Of a DNA stretch of 59,682 nucleotides, positions 42,758 through 53,009 are shown piece by piece. The DNA is from Phaeoceros laevis (lineage: Eukaryota; Anthocerotophyta; Anthocerotopsida; Notothyladales). The DNA lies in the NCBI GenBank assembly GCA_049999765.1, contig JBNGIQ010009234.1, forward strand, positions 65,085 through 124,766, written 5' to 3'. The notes beneath the pieces were generated by a model. The model was given only the letters and a program-made list of their open reading frames with translations. It was not told the origin of the DNA and made no database searches. The position numbers and the translations under genes were made by a program. Position 1 is the stretch's first letter. Every line of letters begins with the position of its first letter.

Positions 42758-43923
42758 ATGGCTCCCAAGCGCAAGGCCCCAGCTGCTAAAGCACCACCAC
42801 CTGCGGAGGACAAGGAGCCACCTCCTTCCAAAAAGGCGAAGAAGGCAGCTCCAGCCAAGATTGTGACGGCCAAGCAGCCAGCCAGGGTGGTGAAGGCTAA
42901 GCCTGCACCGGCCCCGAAGTCTCCCAAGAAGAAGGCTCCGGCTAAGCCTCCTCCCAAGGCCAAAGCTCCTGCACCCAAAGCGAAGCCTCCACCGAAACCC
43001 AAGGCTGCTGCTGCCAAGAAGAAGGCTGCGAAGAAGGAGGTCACGCCCTCGCCGCCGTCGTCTCCTGAGGCTAAAGAGGAGGAGGACGAGGACGAGGACG
43101 AGGAGCATGAAGACGAGCCCGAGGAGACGAAGAACGAGACCAAGGAGGACGCTGAGCCTGCGGACGGAAGTGAGAGTGAGAGTGAGAACGACAGCGAGGA
43201 GTCTCCAGCAGCATCTCCTCAATCAAGTCCCAAGGGCAATTCTAAGGGTGCCAAGCCGTCATCTGACCCTAAACATGTGGTCATAGAGCACTGGTATGTC
43301 TGTTTACCTTTCCATTGCCAGAGAGGAAATGCTTGGACCCTCTGCAATGACCTTACCAGGCACCAGCTTTTGCTCTTGCATTCAGTGCCAGCAGAGATGT
43401 GCATATATTTTGGGTCCTAGGGAATGCTCTAGGTTGAATGGTGTCTGTGAGCGATCTGTTTGGACCATTCCAATGGAAGTTCTGTTCTTATCCAGTAAGC
43501 AGTGCAATTCTTTCAAAACCCGAGCTATCAAAATACAGCAGGTCTTGAAAGAGGAGTTCCCAGACATTGTGGTGACAATCAACCCTGAAAAGGTGAGTTC
43601 TTCGAGTTAGACCATGTATGCTACAGGTTATGCACCTGGTTTTTGGTTGGAAGGTTAGTATCAGAGCTGGAAGATAACGGTGTGTTTCTCTGGATTTTGC
43701 CAGCCACGGAAGGGTTGCTTCGAAATACGTGAGAAAGATGGGCAGACGTTCATATCACTTTTGGTACGTCGAATGGCTGGAGAAGATGCTTCATTGATTA
43801 AACGCTGCCCTCATCTTGCTAACAGCTGGCGTTGTACAGGACATGCCGAGGCCTTTCAAGAAGATGAAGGATCTGAACATTGACGATGTGGCCGCAGACA
43901 TCGTTGATAAGCTCAAGGGATAG
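42758..43923 (+). CDS. Selenoprotein H-like Rdx-family redox protein (Cys form)
   Basis: Four exons: 42758-43293, 43496-43592, 43704-43763 and 43840-43923; 258 residues. The ATG at 42758 has GCAATGGCT context. The join CAC-TG|T-AAG-CAG-TGC recreates the active site C179-K-Q-C182 in IEHCKQCNSFKTRA. After it come VTINPEKPRKGCFEIRE and FISLLDMPRPFKKMKDLNIDDVAADIVDKLKG, the thioredoxin-like SelH/SelT/SelW pattern. The position held by selenocysteine in animal SelH is a normal Cys. The first 170 residues are a Lys/Ala/Pro-rich tail (histone H1-like, KKKA and PKxK motifs) and then a Glu/Asp-rich block, as expected of a nuclear or nucleolar DNA-associated protein. Animal SelH is a nucleolar redox sensor; a similar role here is inferred. 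Several frames inside its introns are spurious. Confidence 0.9.
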
Positions 43924-44840
43924 TCCTGCCAGACAGCGGGCAATGTGCCACGCTGGCATGTGGGAGCACTTCCGTTCTGGGGTCATGCTTCTGCTTGAGC
44001 TTGATGGGCGCTGCGGCACAGAGGAACCATCGTCTTTTTGTAGCTGCGGGAGACTAAATGTCTCCCTTACCGTTTCTGCGCTCTCGCCTTCCATTGCAAA
44101 CAGGTGAGGATCATTCAGGTAGAACTGAGTGCCGTTGTGTGAGTGTCAGGTTTGAAGGCATGGAGGAAGTAATATCCAGCTCCATATGAGCTGATATCTG
44201 TAAACTGCATTGTGCAGACGTGACCGACATGATTCATTCACCCTAATAGATCTCCATTTTGAGCTGTGAGCCTGTGACTGAAAGCTCGTCAAGAGTGTTG
44301 GCGGGCCCCCTCATCGTCGGGAGTTGGTGACAGTGCCTATGCTCCATTCGGACAGCGCAAATGGTGGAGACAGTAGTCGCCGGAGAATGACGTGGCACGT
44401 GCCGTTGCAGGGAGTATTTCGCTGGAGGGAGACTTTCGGAGAGAAGAGGTAGACGAAACTTCAGAGAGTTGCAGCAAGCAAATTATTCCTCTGGAGGAGT
44501 TAAAAAAAAAGAGAATTATTCACGCTTATTTACTATGTCAGACGCTTTGCTTGGCCGGCGTGTACAGTTGTACCGTTACTACTGTACGACAATAATTGGT
44601 GTCGTCACTCATAAAGGTCATGCAAGGTTACCTGTCAGGGAACTGGATTTCTGCTCTTGCCGGGTGTTCATACGGGACACAGTGAGAGCTGGCAATTCTT
44701 GCTCGGGAGGCTACTTATCATACAGAGGGGAACAGGGCCAAACGGCATGAATTGATACAACAAATGAGACTTCGGTCCAATATGCTTGGCAACGGTTGGA
44801 CCAAAAGAAATCGTAATCTACCAGAAAGTAGACCTTATGC
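43924..44840. other. 3' flanks between convergent SelH-like and arogenate dehydrogenase genes
   Basis: No gene is seen. It holds the 3' untranslated regions of both convergent genes; the frames around 44392-44750 have no family resemblance. Confidence 0.5.
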
Positions 44841-46989
44841 TCATTGCTGAGCAGTTTTCACCCCCATCTTGATCCTCAATGCAGAATCTGCAGGTACCAA
44901 ACCATTTCCGTTCTCGGCTGACTTTTGAGGAACCAGAATTGGGTTTGAAGAGACTGCCGGGAGCTTTTTCTGGGGTGCCACAATCGGCACAGCAGGTGTG
45001 GAGTTTGCACTTGTTCCTAACCCTTTGAGCTCAGTTGCATCAAAGAGCTGATGCCTCAATACGTTATGCAGTTGGCCAAATAGCTGTTTCTTTACAGAAT
45101 CAAATGCAAGCTCCAAGCGCTCCAGCTGCAAGCCACAAGTTCATTTAAGCTTCTGCAAAGAACAAACACGAAACAGCAACAGAAACAGAATGAAAGTAGA
45201 AAGCTACCTGCTCTGTTGCGTTGATGTTGTACATAAACAGTCCGTAATACAGGTCGTAGCTATCTCCTGCTGTATTTTCAACCTGCCAAGAAAGTCCAAC
45301 ACGAGCTACGAGTCATGCATAGTTTCCACGTATGGTTTCCTGCAGGAATGAGCATGGTGTCACACCACCTGACCTATCAAGCAGGGTTGCAGCAACCTTG
45401 CAAGGTAACAATAAGAGAAAGACTTACCAGCCGTAGTAGTGTTTCATAACCTTTTGTGTTGATTGGTGTGGATTCTAGAGCCAATTTGCCCAACACCCTG
45501 AGGCACAAGCAAAAGGTGAGGAATCGGTTTTCGAAAGCTGTGCTTGTCAATCAACGCTCGCCCTCAACAGATACCTTCCAACAGTGTGGGTTATGAACTG
45601 ACTCCCGGCAGCAAATCGGTCATGCTCATCACAAGACATCTCAACCATTCGACACCCCTGCCATGGCAGTCCCCACCTCCCGTTCAGAAAAAAAGCAAGC
45701 GTCTAGCTGCATGTTCTATTTGGACAGACAACCACTACATGGGAGGCAAAAAAAACGACCTGCCATACTCTGACCGGGATACTAGCGTCACCAGCTGAAC
45801 TGAGTTGTAAAACTCAGTTCAGCTGACACGGTGCATCTCCTGGGAACAACACATTCAGCAAAAGGGGCTCATACCTCATCCTCAAAAACTTTCAGGAACT
45901 TATCGCAGCGATCGGCACGGGACCTGTCAGAGCCAACACGCACTTTCTCATACACAAAAGGCAGCCCTTTCCATGAATCTTTCCCACTTTCTGGCCCAAA
46001 CATAGGATGGGTGCAAAGTATGTCGAACTCGGCTGGCAAAACCTGCAGAGATATCAACAGCAACACATTCAAGAGAAGCAGTTTCTTGCTACATTTGCCT
46101 CAAAACCACTTTCTTATGATGCATACCTGCAAGAATAAACTTTTAGGGAACTCCTTAACCGACAGTACATCAACGAAAAGCGTGCTTCTTTTTAGACGAC
46201 CGACAGGCAGAGCACCCAGTACGGCCTCTGTGGACAGTATCGAAGTGCACAAGATGACAACATCTGGGTGCTCCTCGCAAAAGTCATCAGGATCCCTGCT
46301 TACAAGCAATATACCAAACACATCTAGGAGTCAGTCCTCCTTGTTGTGCCCATGCAAGTAGAACTTGACTTGTTTCAAGGTGAAAGCCTTGTCACCTGAA
46401 ATAGCTGACCCCAATCTTGGCAGCCATGTCGGAGTAGTCGGATCTGGAGTGGGCCATCACATGGTGCCCTTGGGCTGCCATCCTTGAAGCCAGAAACTGT
46501 CCGAAGTTTCCAAAGCCGACGATACCTATCTTCAGCTTGCTTTCCATTTCTATCTCCTGCTGCTGCTTAGTCTCGTAATCAAACGCCTGCGCTGCGTCTA
46601 TGGCCACTGTGCGGTATAGCTTGCTCCCTCTCGAACGACAACCTGCGCCACGTCCAGGAGAATTTCAGATCCTAGAGGCGCAGTCAGACTCTTTCCTCAG
46701 GACCGTCCGCTTGTGTCCCTAAAGCTAGAAATTCCGCAAGAGGAGGTTCAGAAAAATAATGACCAGTTCCAGATGGCACTCTGAACACTGTGGCAGTCAG
46801 TGATAAGTTTTGAGCCGCTCCAGGGTGGCATGCGAGGGACCAATGCTTGTTGGATGATGCGCTACCAATGGTAGTGCTGGAAGGAGAGGGGAAAGCATGC
46901 CCAGAGCAAATGCACGTCCTTCTCGTGGACTGCGATGTGGAGCAGGAAAGAGCTCCCGGCCCTGCTAGCGGACTCACCATTGTCGTCAT
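44841..46989 (-). CDS. Arogenate dehydrogenase, plastid-targeted (tyrosine synthesis)
   Basis: Eight exons (minus): 46989-46704, 46642-46396, 46295-46127, 46042-45875, 45657-45575, 45497-45428, 45282-45208 and 45125-44841; 460 residues. Exon 1 from the ATG at 46989 is Ser/Thr-rich and looks like a plastid transit peptide; its donor (ACG|GTCCTG) is weak, so that exon is less certain. The enzyme part is clear: AIDAAQAFDYE, the NAD(P)-binding IGIVGFGNFGQFLA, MAHSRSDYSD, VVILCTSILSTEAV, LFVDVLSVKEFPKSLFLQ, FDILCTHPMFGPESGK, EHDRFAAGSQFITHTVGR and ATEQLERLELAFDSVKKQLFG. It oxidises arogenate to tyrosine with NADP+ in plastids. An Ala/Pro/Ser-rich tail of about 70 residues extends beyond the Arabidopsis enzyme. 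Translation from an internal ATG (46547) would give a cytosolic form. Confidence 0.92.
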
Positions 46990-49900
46990 GGCTGACAATT
47001 CTCCCGTAAGAACACACGGGTCAACAAAAGGACCGGACCCGAGCAGCCCGGAAGAAGCAACCTCCTGTTACCAGGGTCTGGGCAACTGTTGCCAGCTGAT
47101 GCACATTGGGACCCGGGTCTCGGCAATCCTGCCCACTTGCACAGCGCATGCCACAACCTCGCACAACCGAGATGAAGCACAGGCACAGACCCGCGCAGCA
47201 AACACCATTCCGCTTCCTGAGCCTCTCTCTGCTCCGAGGCTTTAGATTCAAAACTTGATCGCTCAGCTGCAGCGCCGTGCCATCACGGAGCTCCAGAGGA
47301 GACGGGTGAGAGACGAGACAAATTTGTTGTTGAGCATGAACAGCCCTGGGTGTGAACCTACCAACGCGTGCAGTATGAATTGTGATCGCTTCAGCTTGCT
47401 CTCGTCTTCTGCTGCCCGTGTAGCCTGGACGAGACCATCATGATTGGCACAGTTGCACAAGCATTGGTGAGACGCCTGGACTATGCCCCGCCACCATTTG
47501 TTTTTCACCGGAATTCCTTTCCCACGGCGTACGTGGGCTCCTCCGAGCCCTATATCTTGCGTGTTCAGCGATTACCATGTGGTGACATACGTACACAAAC
47601 ACACATCGAGCTTTGGTGGGGCATGAATGGCGTGTGTTGTCGGAGAGCTCAAGACGGCCTCACTCCCCCGAGCACGTGCAGCCTGCGAAAGCTGCCGCAA
47701 GTCGGTATAGTCTTTCTACAGTAGAGATGCAATAATGTGTGTTTTTTGTGGACCATCACCGCAGTGTGCTATCCTTTTACCTGCCCATCTCATGCGGGTC
47801 GGTGGGGACAGGGCCGACAAGGTTGCGGTGGCCCTAGTTTTCCATGGCTGAACCCGGTCAACAGGGTTTCATTTCACATCAGTGGGTCTTGCGGAAATCC
47901 CAGTGCTTCGCAGCGGTGCAGTGGGATTCAATTGCAAATGACGTGATTCTGGCAGATTGATCCCTCCTGGGATGGACCATGCTGCCGACTGTTGTGCTTT
48001 CCATGAATGCCTCTCGTGTTAGGTTGAGTTGTTCCTGCTAATCGTATAGTCTTCTTGCTTTTGCTGATGATAGTTGCATCTGCATCTGACTGATTGTATA
48101 ACCGCAGCTTGTATTCATCACAATTTGCGTAACCTTGTCGTTGACTCCGTCATGTGGAAGGAGGCAAACTCTGTCTGAGCAGATTTCATGAGAAGACAGA
48201 ATCTTTCAGTAGGCTCCTAGAGTAGGCTCCCTCTGAGATGTTCCAGAGCTTTTTTGTGAATGCCTGCGCATGCATTTTCTGTATATGTTTGTTTTTACTT
48301 GCCCGGTCTTCTGTTACTGTCCTGTGCAGCCAGTGTCCCTGCTTCATGACTTTCTTTTGTTGAGCAAGTAAGAATTCAACTGATGTTGGTAGTCTGTTCG
48401 ACTCTTTGTCTTGAGGAAAAAGGCATCCTGTTTGGACAGCAGGCGAAATGACTGTTCAGTTGATGGGAAGGGGTTCAGTAGGGAAGTCTACCAGAATCTG
48501 GTAGTATCAGATGTACATGTTCACAAGTTACTGGCCCCGGTTCAGCGTACCTACGTTGGAAAATGTAGACAGTCCTATTAAGTGAGCTGACGGTGCACCC
48601 AAGTTCAGGACCAAATCTCCTTCCTCGGCACTTTCCTTGTCCTGTCAATTCAAGTTGATGAACGATCAGTGAATTGTGCTTGCTTATTGTAGGACATTGC
48701 TTAGACCCTGACTTGAAGCTTGTTGACTGACACGTCAAACGCACCAGTTCTTCTTTGCTGTGTCACAATCAGCGTCGAAGCAGCTCACCCACTCCTTCCC
48801 CACTAGGCTGTTGAACAGCGATGGAGCCCTCTTTATCGTTCATAGCTAATATCCGAGAGGTTAGGCTCATCACATACTAAACAGTTTTCTTGGACCAACC
48901 AAAGCAGCCATTTAGGGTATTTGCTTGTGGTGCATACGAGGCAGATTCCCCCGGTCCTCCAATGCTGTTCAACAGACCTGGCGTCTCACATCCCTTGAGA
49001 GCCTCCAATGGAAGGAGCGCCGTCTCATAACAAAATTTGCCTCGAAATGTGAGAAAGCCAACCTGTGCAGTACACCTTATTACTGCTCCTTGCACGCTCA
49101 TTGCCGGTTTTCGCAACACATCTTTGCACAGGAGCCAGCCCAAGATTTGACACGTAGCACAGACTGCAGAGACTTAAATTCGACGTTGTTGCACTCTGCC
49201 ACATGTGTGTACTGGAACTGCAAGAAGCCGAAGAAACGCTCAGATCCCTACATTTATGAATGAGTGATGTTCCACTCTTAGTCTGTTATACTGTCCATAA
49301 CATGATTATGCTGCAGCGTCCATGCATTTGGAGAAAGAAGCTTCCTGATGAAAGGACAACAGCAGGAGGTTCGATCTGATTGAAGCGCGTTGAACGGCCA
49401 CACGAAACGGACACCTTGCGAAATTCGTCTCACATCAAAGGCAGGGGGCCTAAGGCATCGATCAAGCAGCAAAACCTAAGTGGGGAGATCCCACTCACAT
49501 CATAAAATTGACAGAACGCATTACACGTCTAAGTTACAGCCTGACGTTTTGTTATGGGAGATGCCTTTCCTCGTTCATATTTCGATGCCTGCGATGTTGC
49601 AAGGTGCGTGAACCGGCGCCACTGGCGAAACGAGAGGCATCCGGAAGCCGAGGATATTTCCAAGGAGGCGGCCTTCCCGTACACTTTCGCCAGTAGCCGC
49701 CGCACTCGGCGCGAAATAGCCTCAGAAAACCTGCTCTGCCAGTCCGTCTAGAGCCGTGCTTTGCCAACGCCTCTGCCATCGAGCTCTTCCCGTTGCGTGT
49801 GCCAGCCACGATCTTGCCACACCGCAGGTGAGCGCTCCGCACCAGCTCGCGGCCGCATTGTCGCGCCACGGTGCGACGGGAGACCATAATGCCTGCTGTC

Positions 49901-50277
49901 TCTATTTTCGCTTGTGCTTTTGCTCTGCTGCTGCCTGCCTTGTATGTCTGAAGTTGCTGTGCAGATATTGGCGCTGGTGACTGATCAGGTCACCCTTTCT
50001 AGCCTGGTCTGCTTGGGTGCTGCGGCGGTGATTTTAGTAGTTGAGATTGGCGTGATATTCCTCCCGTCTGATCCGGCCCACCTTTTGGGATTGTTAGCCT
50101 TTCAGCTTGTGTTTTGGGCAGATCCGATGTGCGGGCTAGGTGTGGTTTGCTCGTGTCGCAGAGTGTGTGGTCCGTGTCCTGTGGTTGCTTCATCCTTTGG
50201 CACAAGCGCTGGCACTGTCCTGAAGCATCTCTTATGATAGCTGCTTTTTTGTGTCTACGGGCAGACCTCCTATCACC
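46990..50277. other. Divergent intergenic region, arogenate dehydrogenase to APX
   Basis: 3.3 kb between divergent start codons. No protein family was recognised in any frame, including the 111-codon minus frame at 49552-49887. GC-rich sequence at 49600-50270 with splice-like signals is probably the promoter and spliced 5' leader of the peroxidase gene. Confidence 0.45.
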
Positions 50278-52045
50278 ATGGGTCACAAGGACTACCCCGT
50301 TGTGAGCGCGGAATACCGCGACGCCGTGGAGAGAGCCCGCCGAAAGCTGCGGGGACTCATTGCTGGTATTTGCCTCAAATTTCCCCACACTGCTTTTTAT
50401 GGTGGAAAGACTCAGCCTCTCTGGTCTTCCGAGTGTTCACGTCATGGATTAAGTGGATATATGTGTTACTGTGCCATAACAAGCAAGTTTGAAGGTGTGT
50501 GATCTTGGTGTGGGACCTGTGCAGAAAAGAACATCGCGCCTATCATCGTCCGCCTTGCGTAAGTATCTTGCTCATGTAGCTCCCCTCTTTTTTTGAGCAC
50601 GTCATGGTATTCCAGATTGGTTCGGGTGGCGGTTGCCATGTGTATCAGCAGAATGTCGTGAATGGAAGGCTCAAACTGGAGTAATTTGTCTTGGTAGGTG
50701 GCATGCGGCCGGTACATATGATGTCACAACGAAGACTGGAGGCCCTTTTGGAACTATTAGGCACCCTTCTGAGCTTGCTCACGGAGCCAACAATGGCCTT
50801 GATATCGCTGTGAAATTGCTCGAGCCTGTCAAGGAGAAGTTCCCCATCTTGAGCTACGCTGACTTCTACCAGGTGAGGCCTGATGCTGCGTAGCTGGTGT
50901 CTTGTGCCTCCTTAGCAGTCCCCTTTTATTTTGTCCGTAGGAATCATGGCAAGTTTCTGAAATGAACTAACAAAACTGTGCCTTGGGGTGAAGCTTGCTG
51001 GCGTTGTTGCAGTTGAGGTTACTGGTGGACCCACCATTCCATTTCACCCGGGCCGAAAGGTAGGTCTAGACCCGTTGTGAGTTGTGGTCCTCCATAGCTC
51101 TGAAGAAAGACTGTTTTTCGTTCTTCAGATTCCAGCCAAGAGCATCTGATGTGTCTCTCAGGCAGCTAACTTCCTTGTGTACAGGACGCCACTGAAGGTC
51201 CTGAAGAGGGTCGCCTGCCTGATGCCACGAAGGGTAAGAATAGCAGACTATATAGACAATATTGCCCACTTCCCTTGATGACTGTCGGATGAATCCCTGA
51301 CACATAAATCAACATCTTCAGGAGCAAGCCACCTGAGAGATGTTTTCGGACATATGGGCTTGACCGACAAGGACATTGTTGCACTCTCTGGTGCTCACAC
51401 CCTGGTAAGATGGCTGCAAAGTTGAGACGTCAGTGAACGACTACATGTCCTCTTTTTGCTGATTCTTGATTTATTATCTGCTGCAGGGAAGAGCGCACAA
51501 GGAGCGCTCTGGCTTCGAGGGACCTTGGACCCCCAACCCCCTGATCTTTGACAACTCGTACTTTGTGTAGGAACTTTGTCTCTCTGCAATTTGAGGGACT
51601 TATTTATTTCAAACCAGACAGTTGTGATGAGTAGATCTAATAACTGATGCCTGCCTGCTCCTGCAGTGTGCTCCTCCAGGACGAGGCTGAAGGTCTGCTG
51701 AAGTTGCCCTCTGACAAGGCTCTCGTCGAGGATGATAAGTTCCGGCCTTATGTGGAGCTGTACGCCAAGGTGATTCACAGATTCCTTCTGCTTAGCGAAG
51801 GAGGAAGCACATATGTCATGTTCGTTCTTGCGTTTTCAATTGTTGTAGTGATGATCTTGACTCTTCCACGTGCAGGATGAGGACGCCTTCTTTGCTGATT
51901 ATTCCGAATCCCACCGCAAGTTGTCTGAGCTTGGGTTAGTTCATGCCTCTCACCGTAGCTGAGTTTGCAGGTTGTTGAGGATTCTGCATCTCAAAATTGA
52001 CATGGGGTTTCCGTATCCTGCTGCAGGTTTGCCGAGGAAGCGTGA
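50278..52045 (+). CDS. APX: L-ascorbate peroxidase, cytosolic (class I haem peroxidase)
   Basis: Ten exons: 50278-50365, 50525-50558, 50698-50872, 50994-51059, 51185-51233, 51322-51404, 51487-51566, 51667-51769, 51876-51934 and 52027-52045; 251 residues, the family's usual length. It reduces hydrogen peroxide with ascorbate. Distal haem residues are R39, W42 and H43 (VRLAWHAAG). The proximal His is H163 in LSGAHTLGRAH, with W179 and D208 (LPSDKAL) completing the triad. R172, which binds ascorbate, is present (KERSGF). There is no transit peptide, membrane tail or peroxisomal signal; it ends LGFAEEA, so it is cytosolic. The Cys found near the ascorbate site in many plant APX (Cys32 of pea) is Ile here (EKNIAP). 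Exon structure is like seed-plant cytosolic APX genes. Confidence 0.96.
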
Positions 52046-53009
52046 AGGCTCAGCGGATAGTCGTGAACTGTTCCTTGCTCTTTTATCGATCAAGCAGCTT
52101 TGTCTCAAAAAGCGGACAAGCTCTAGAGTTTCCTCGTTAGTTGGTTGATAAGTCCCGAATTGTACATGTTTTGTTCGAAATTCGTTGAGACGAGCTGGTT
52201 CCGCCTGTCGGCTGGACGCCTACAAACGTTCACTTATCTTCCAATTTTCAGCATTCTGGCTCCTGCAATTGTCGAATCGTGGCAGCAAGAGTGTTCTGAG
52301 TAAATTTTCGAAATGATCTTGTCTTTTGCTAACTGGTAAGTTCCATCGTTGATTTCATTTCGCGAGTACAGGCGCTTCTGGTGGACCAGGTCTCTTTGAG
52401 CCTTTCTAACTCCCGAACTGACGCATAGCTGGTCATAGCCCCTCCCGGTGAACCCCGGAGTTCACTAATCATCATCATCAACGTGTCCAATCTGGGGAGA
52501 GGGGAATACTGGAGGACCCCTTCGGTCTTGTCGAAGCTTATGTGTGTTTGAATTCTACCCTATGAACTTATGAAGTTGTATAGACTACAGGGTCTGAAGG
52601 TGGTGATGCATATGGGGACTGGGGGTAGCCACCTGAACACACACACACCTGATACAGTGCCACGCTGGCAGCGGGTGGCGGGACCCGCACCTGGCCACCT
52701 GATGCTGTGAAGGCCACACCTCTCGGACAGCCCCTTTCCCTCGGACAGCTTCCGCCTCGGCAGCCTCCAATTCCAGCCAGTTCCCCCCGGGCTATACAAG
52801 GACCAGTTCTCCAGCCTGTCAGTATTGACTGCAGCAGCACATCGGCAAAGCACGACACCAGCGCCCAGCTTCCCTCTGAGCTGCGCGAAGGCTTGGGGGA
52901 GGTGGCATTGCAATTGGCAGCTGCTCGGTGATGGTGCATTCCGCTAGGAGTGCTCGATTGACTCAAATCGTGGCATCAGTATTTTTAGGTTTTTCGTCAC
53001 GTCCGCCAT
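52046..53009. other. Intergenic between APX and DUF1853 genes
   Basis: No gene is seen. It contains the APX 3' region and the promoter/leader of the next gene, with a short CA run near 52640. Frames at 52560-52966 are without motifs. Confidence 0.5.

Noticed and set aside
43290-43500. UGA-coded selenocysteine in the SelH-like protein
   Set aside because: The join creates TGT, an ordinary Cys; no SECIS is needed and land plants lack the Sec pathway.
49552-49887. 111-codon minus-strand frame upstream of APX
   Set aside because: No family resemblance, Arg-rich composition typical of a chance frame in GC-rich leader DNA.
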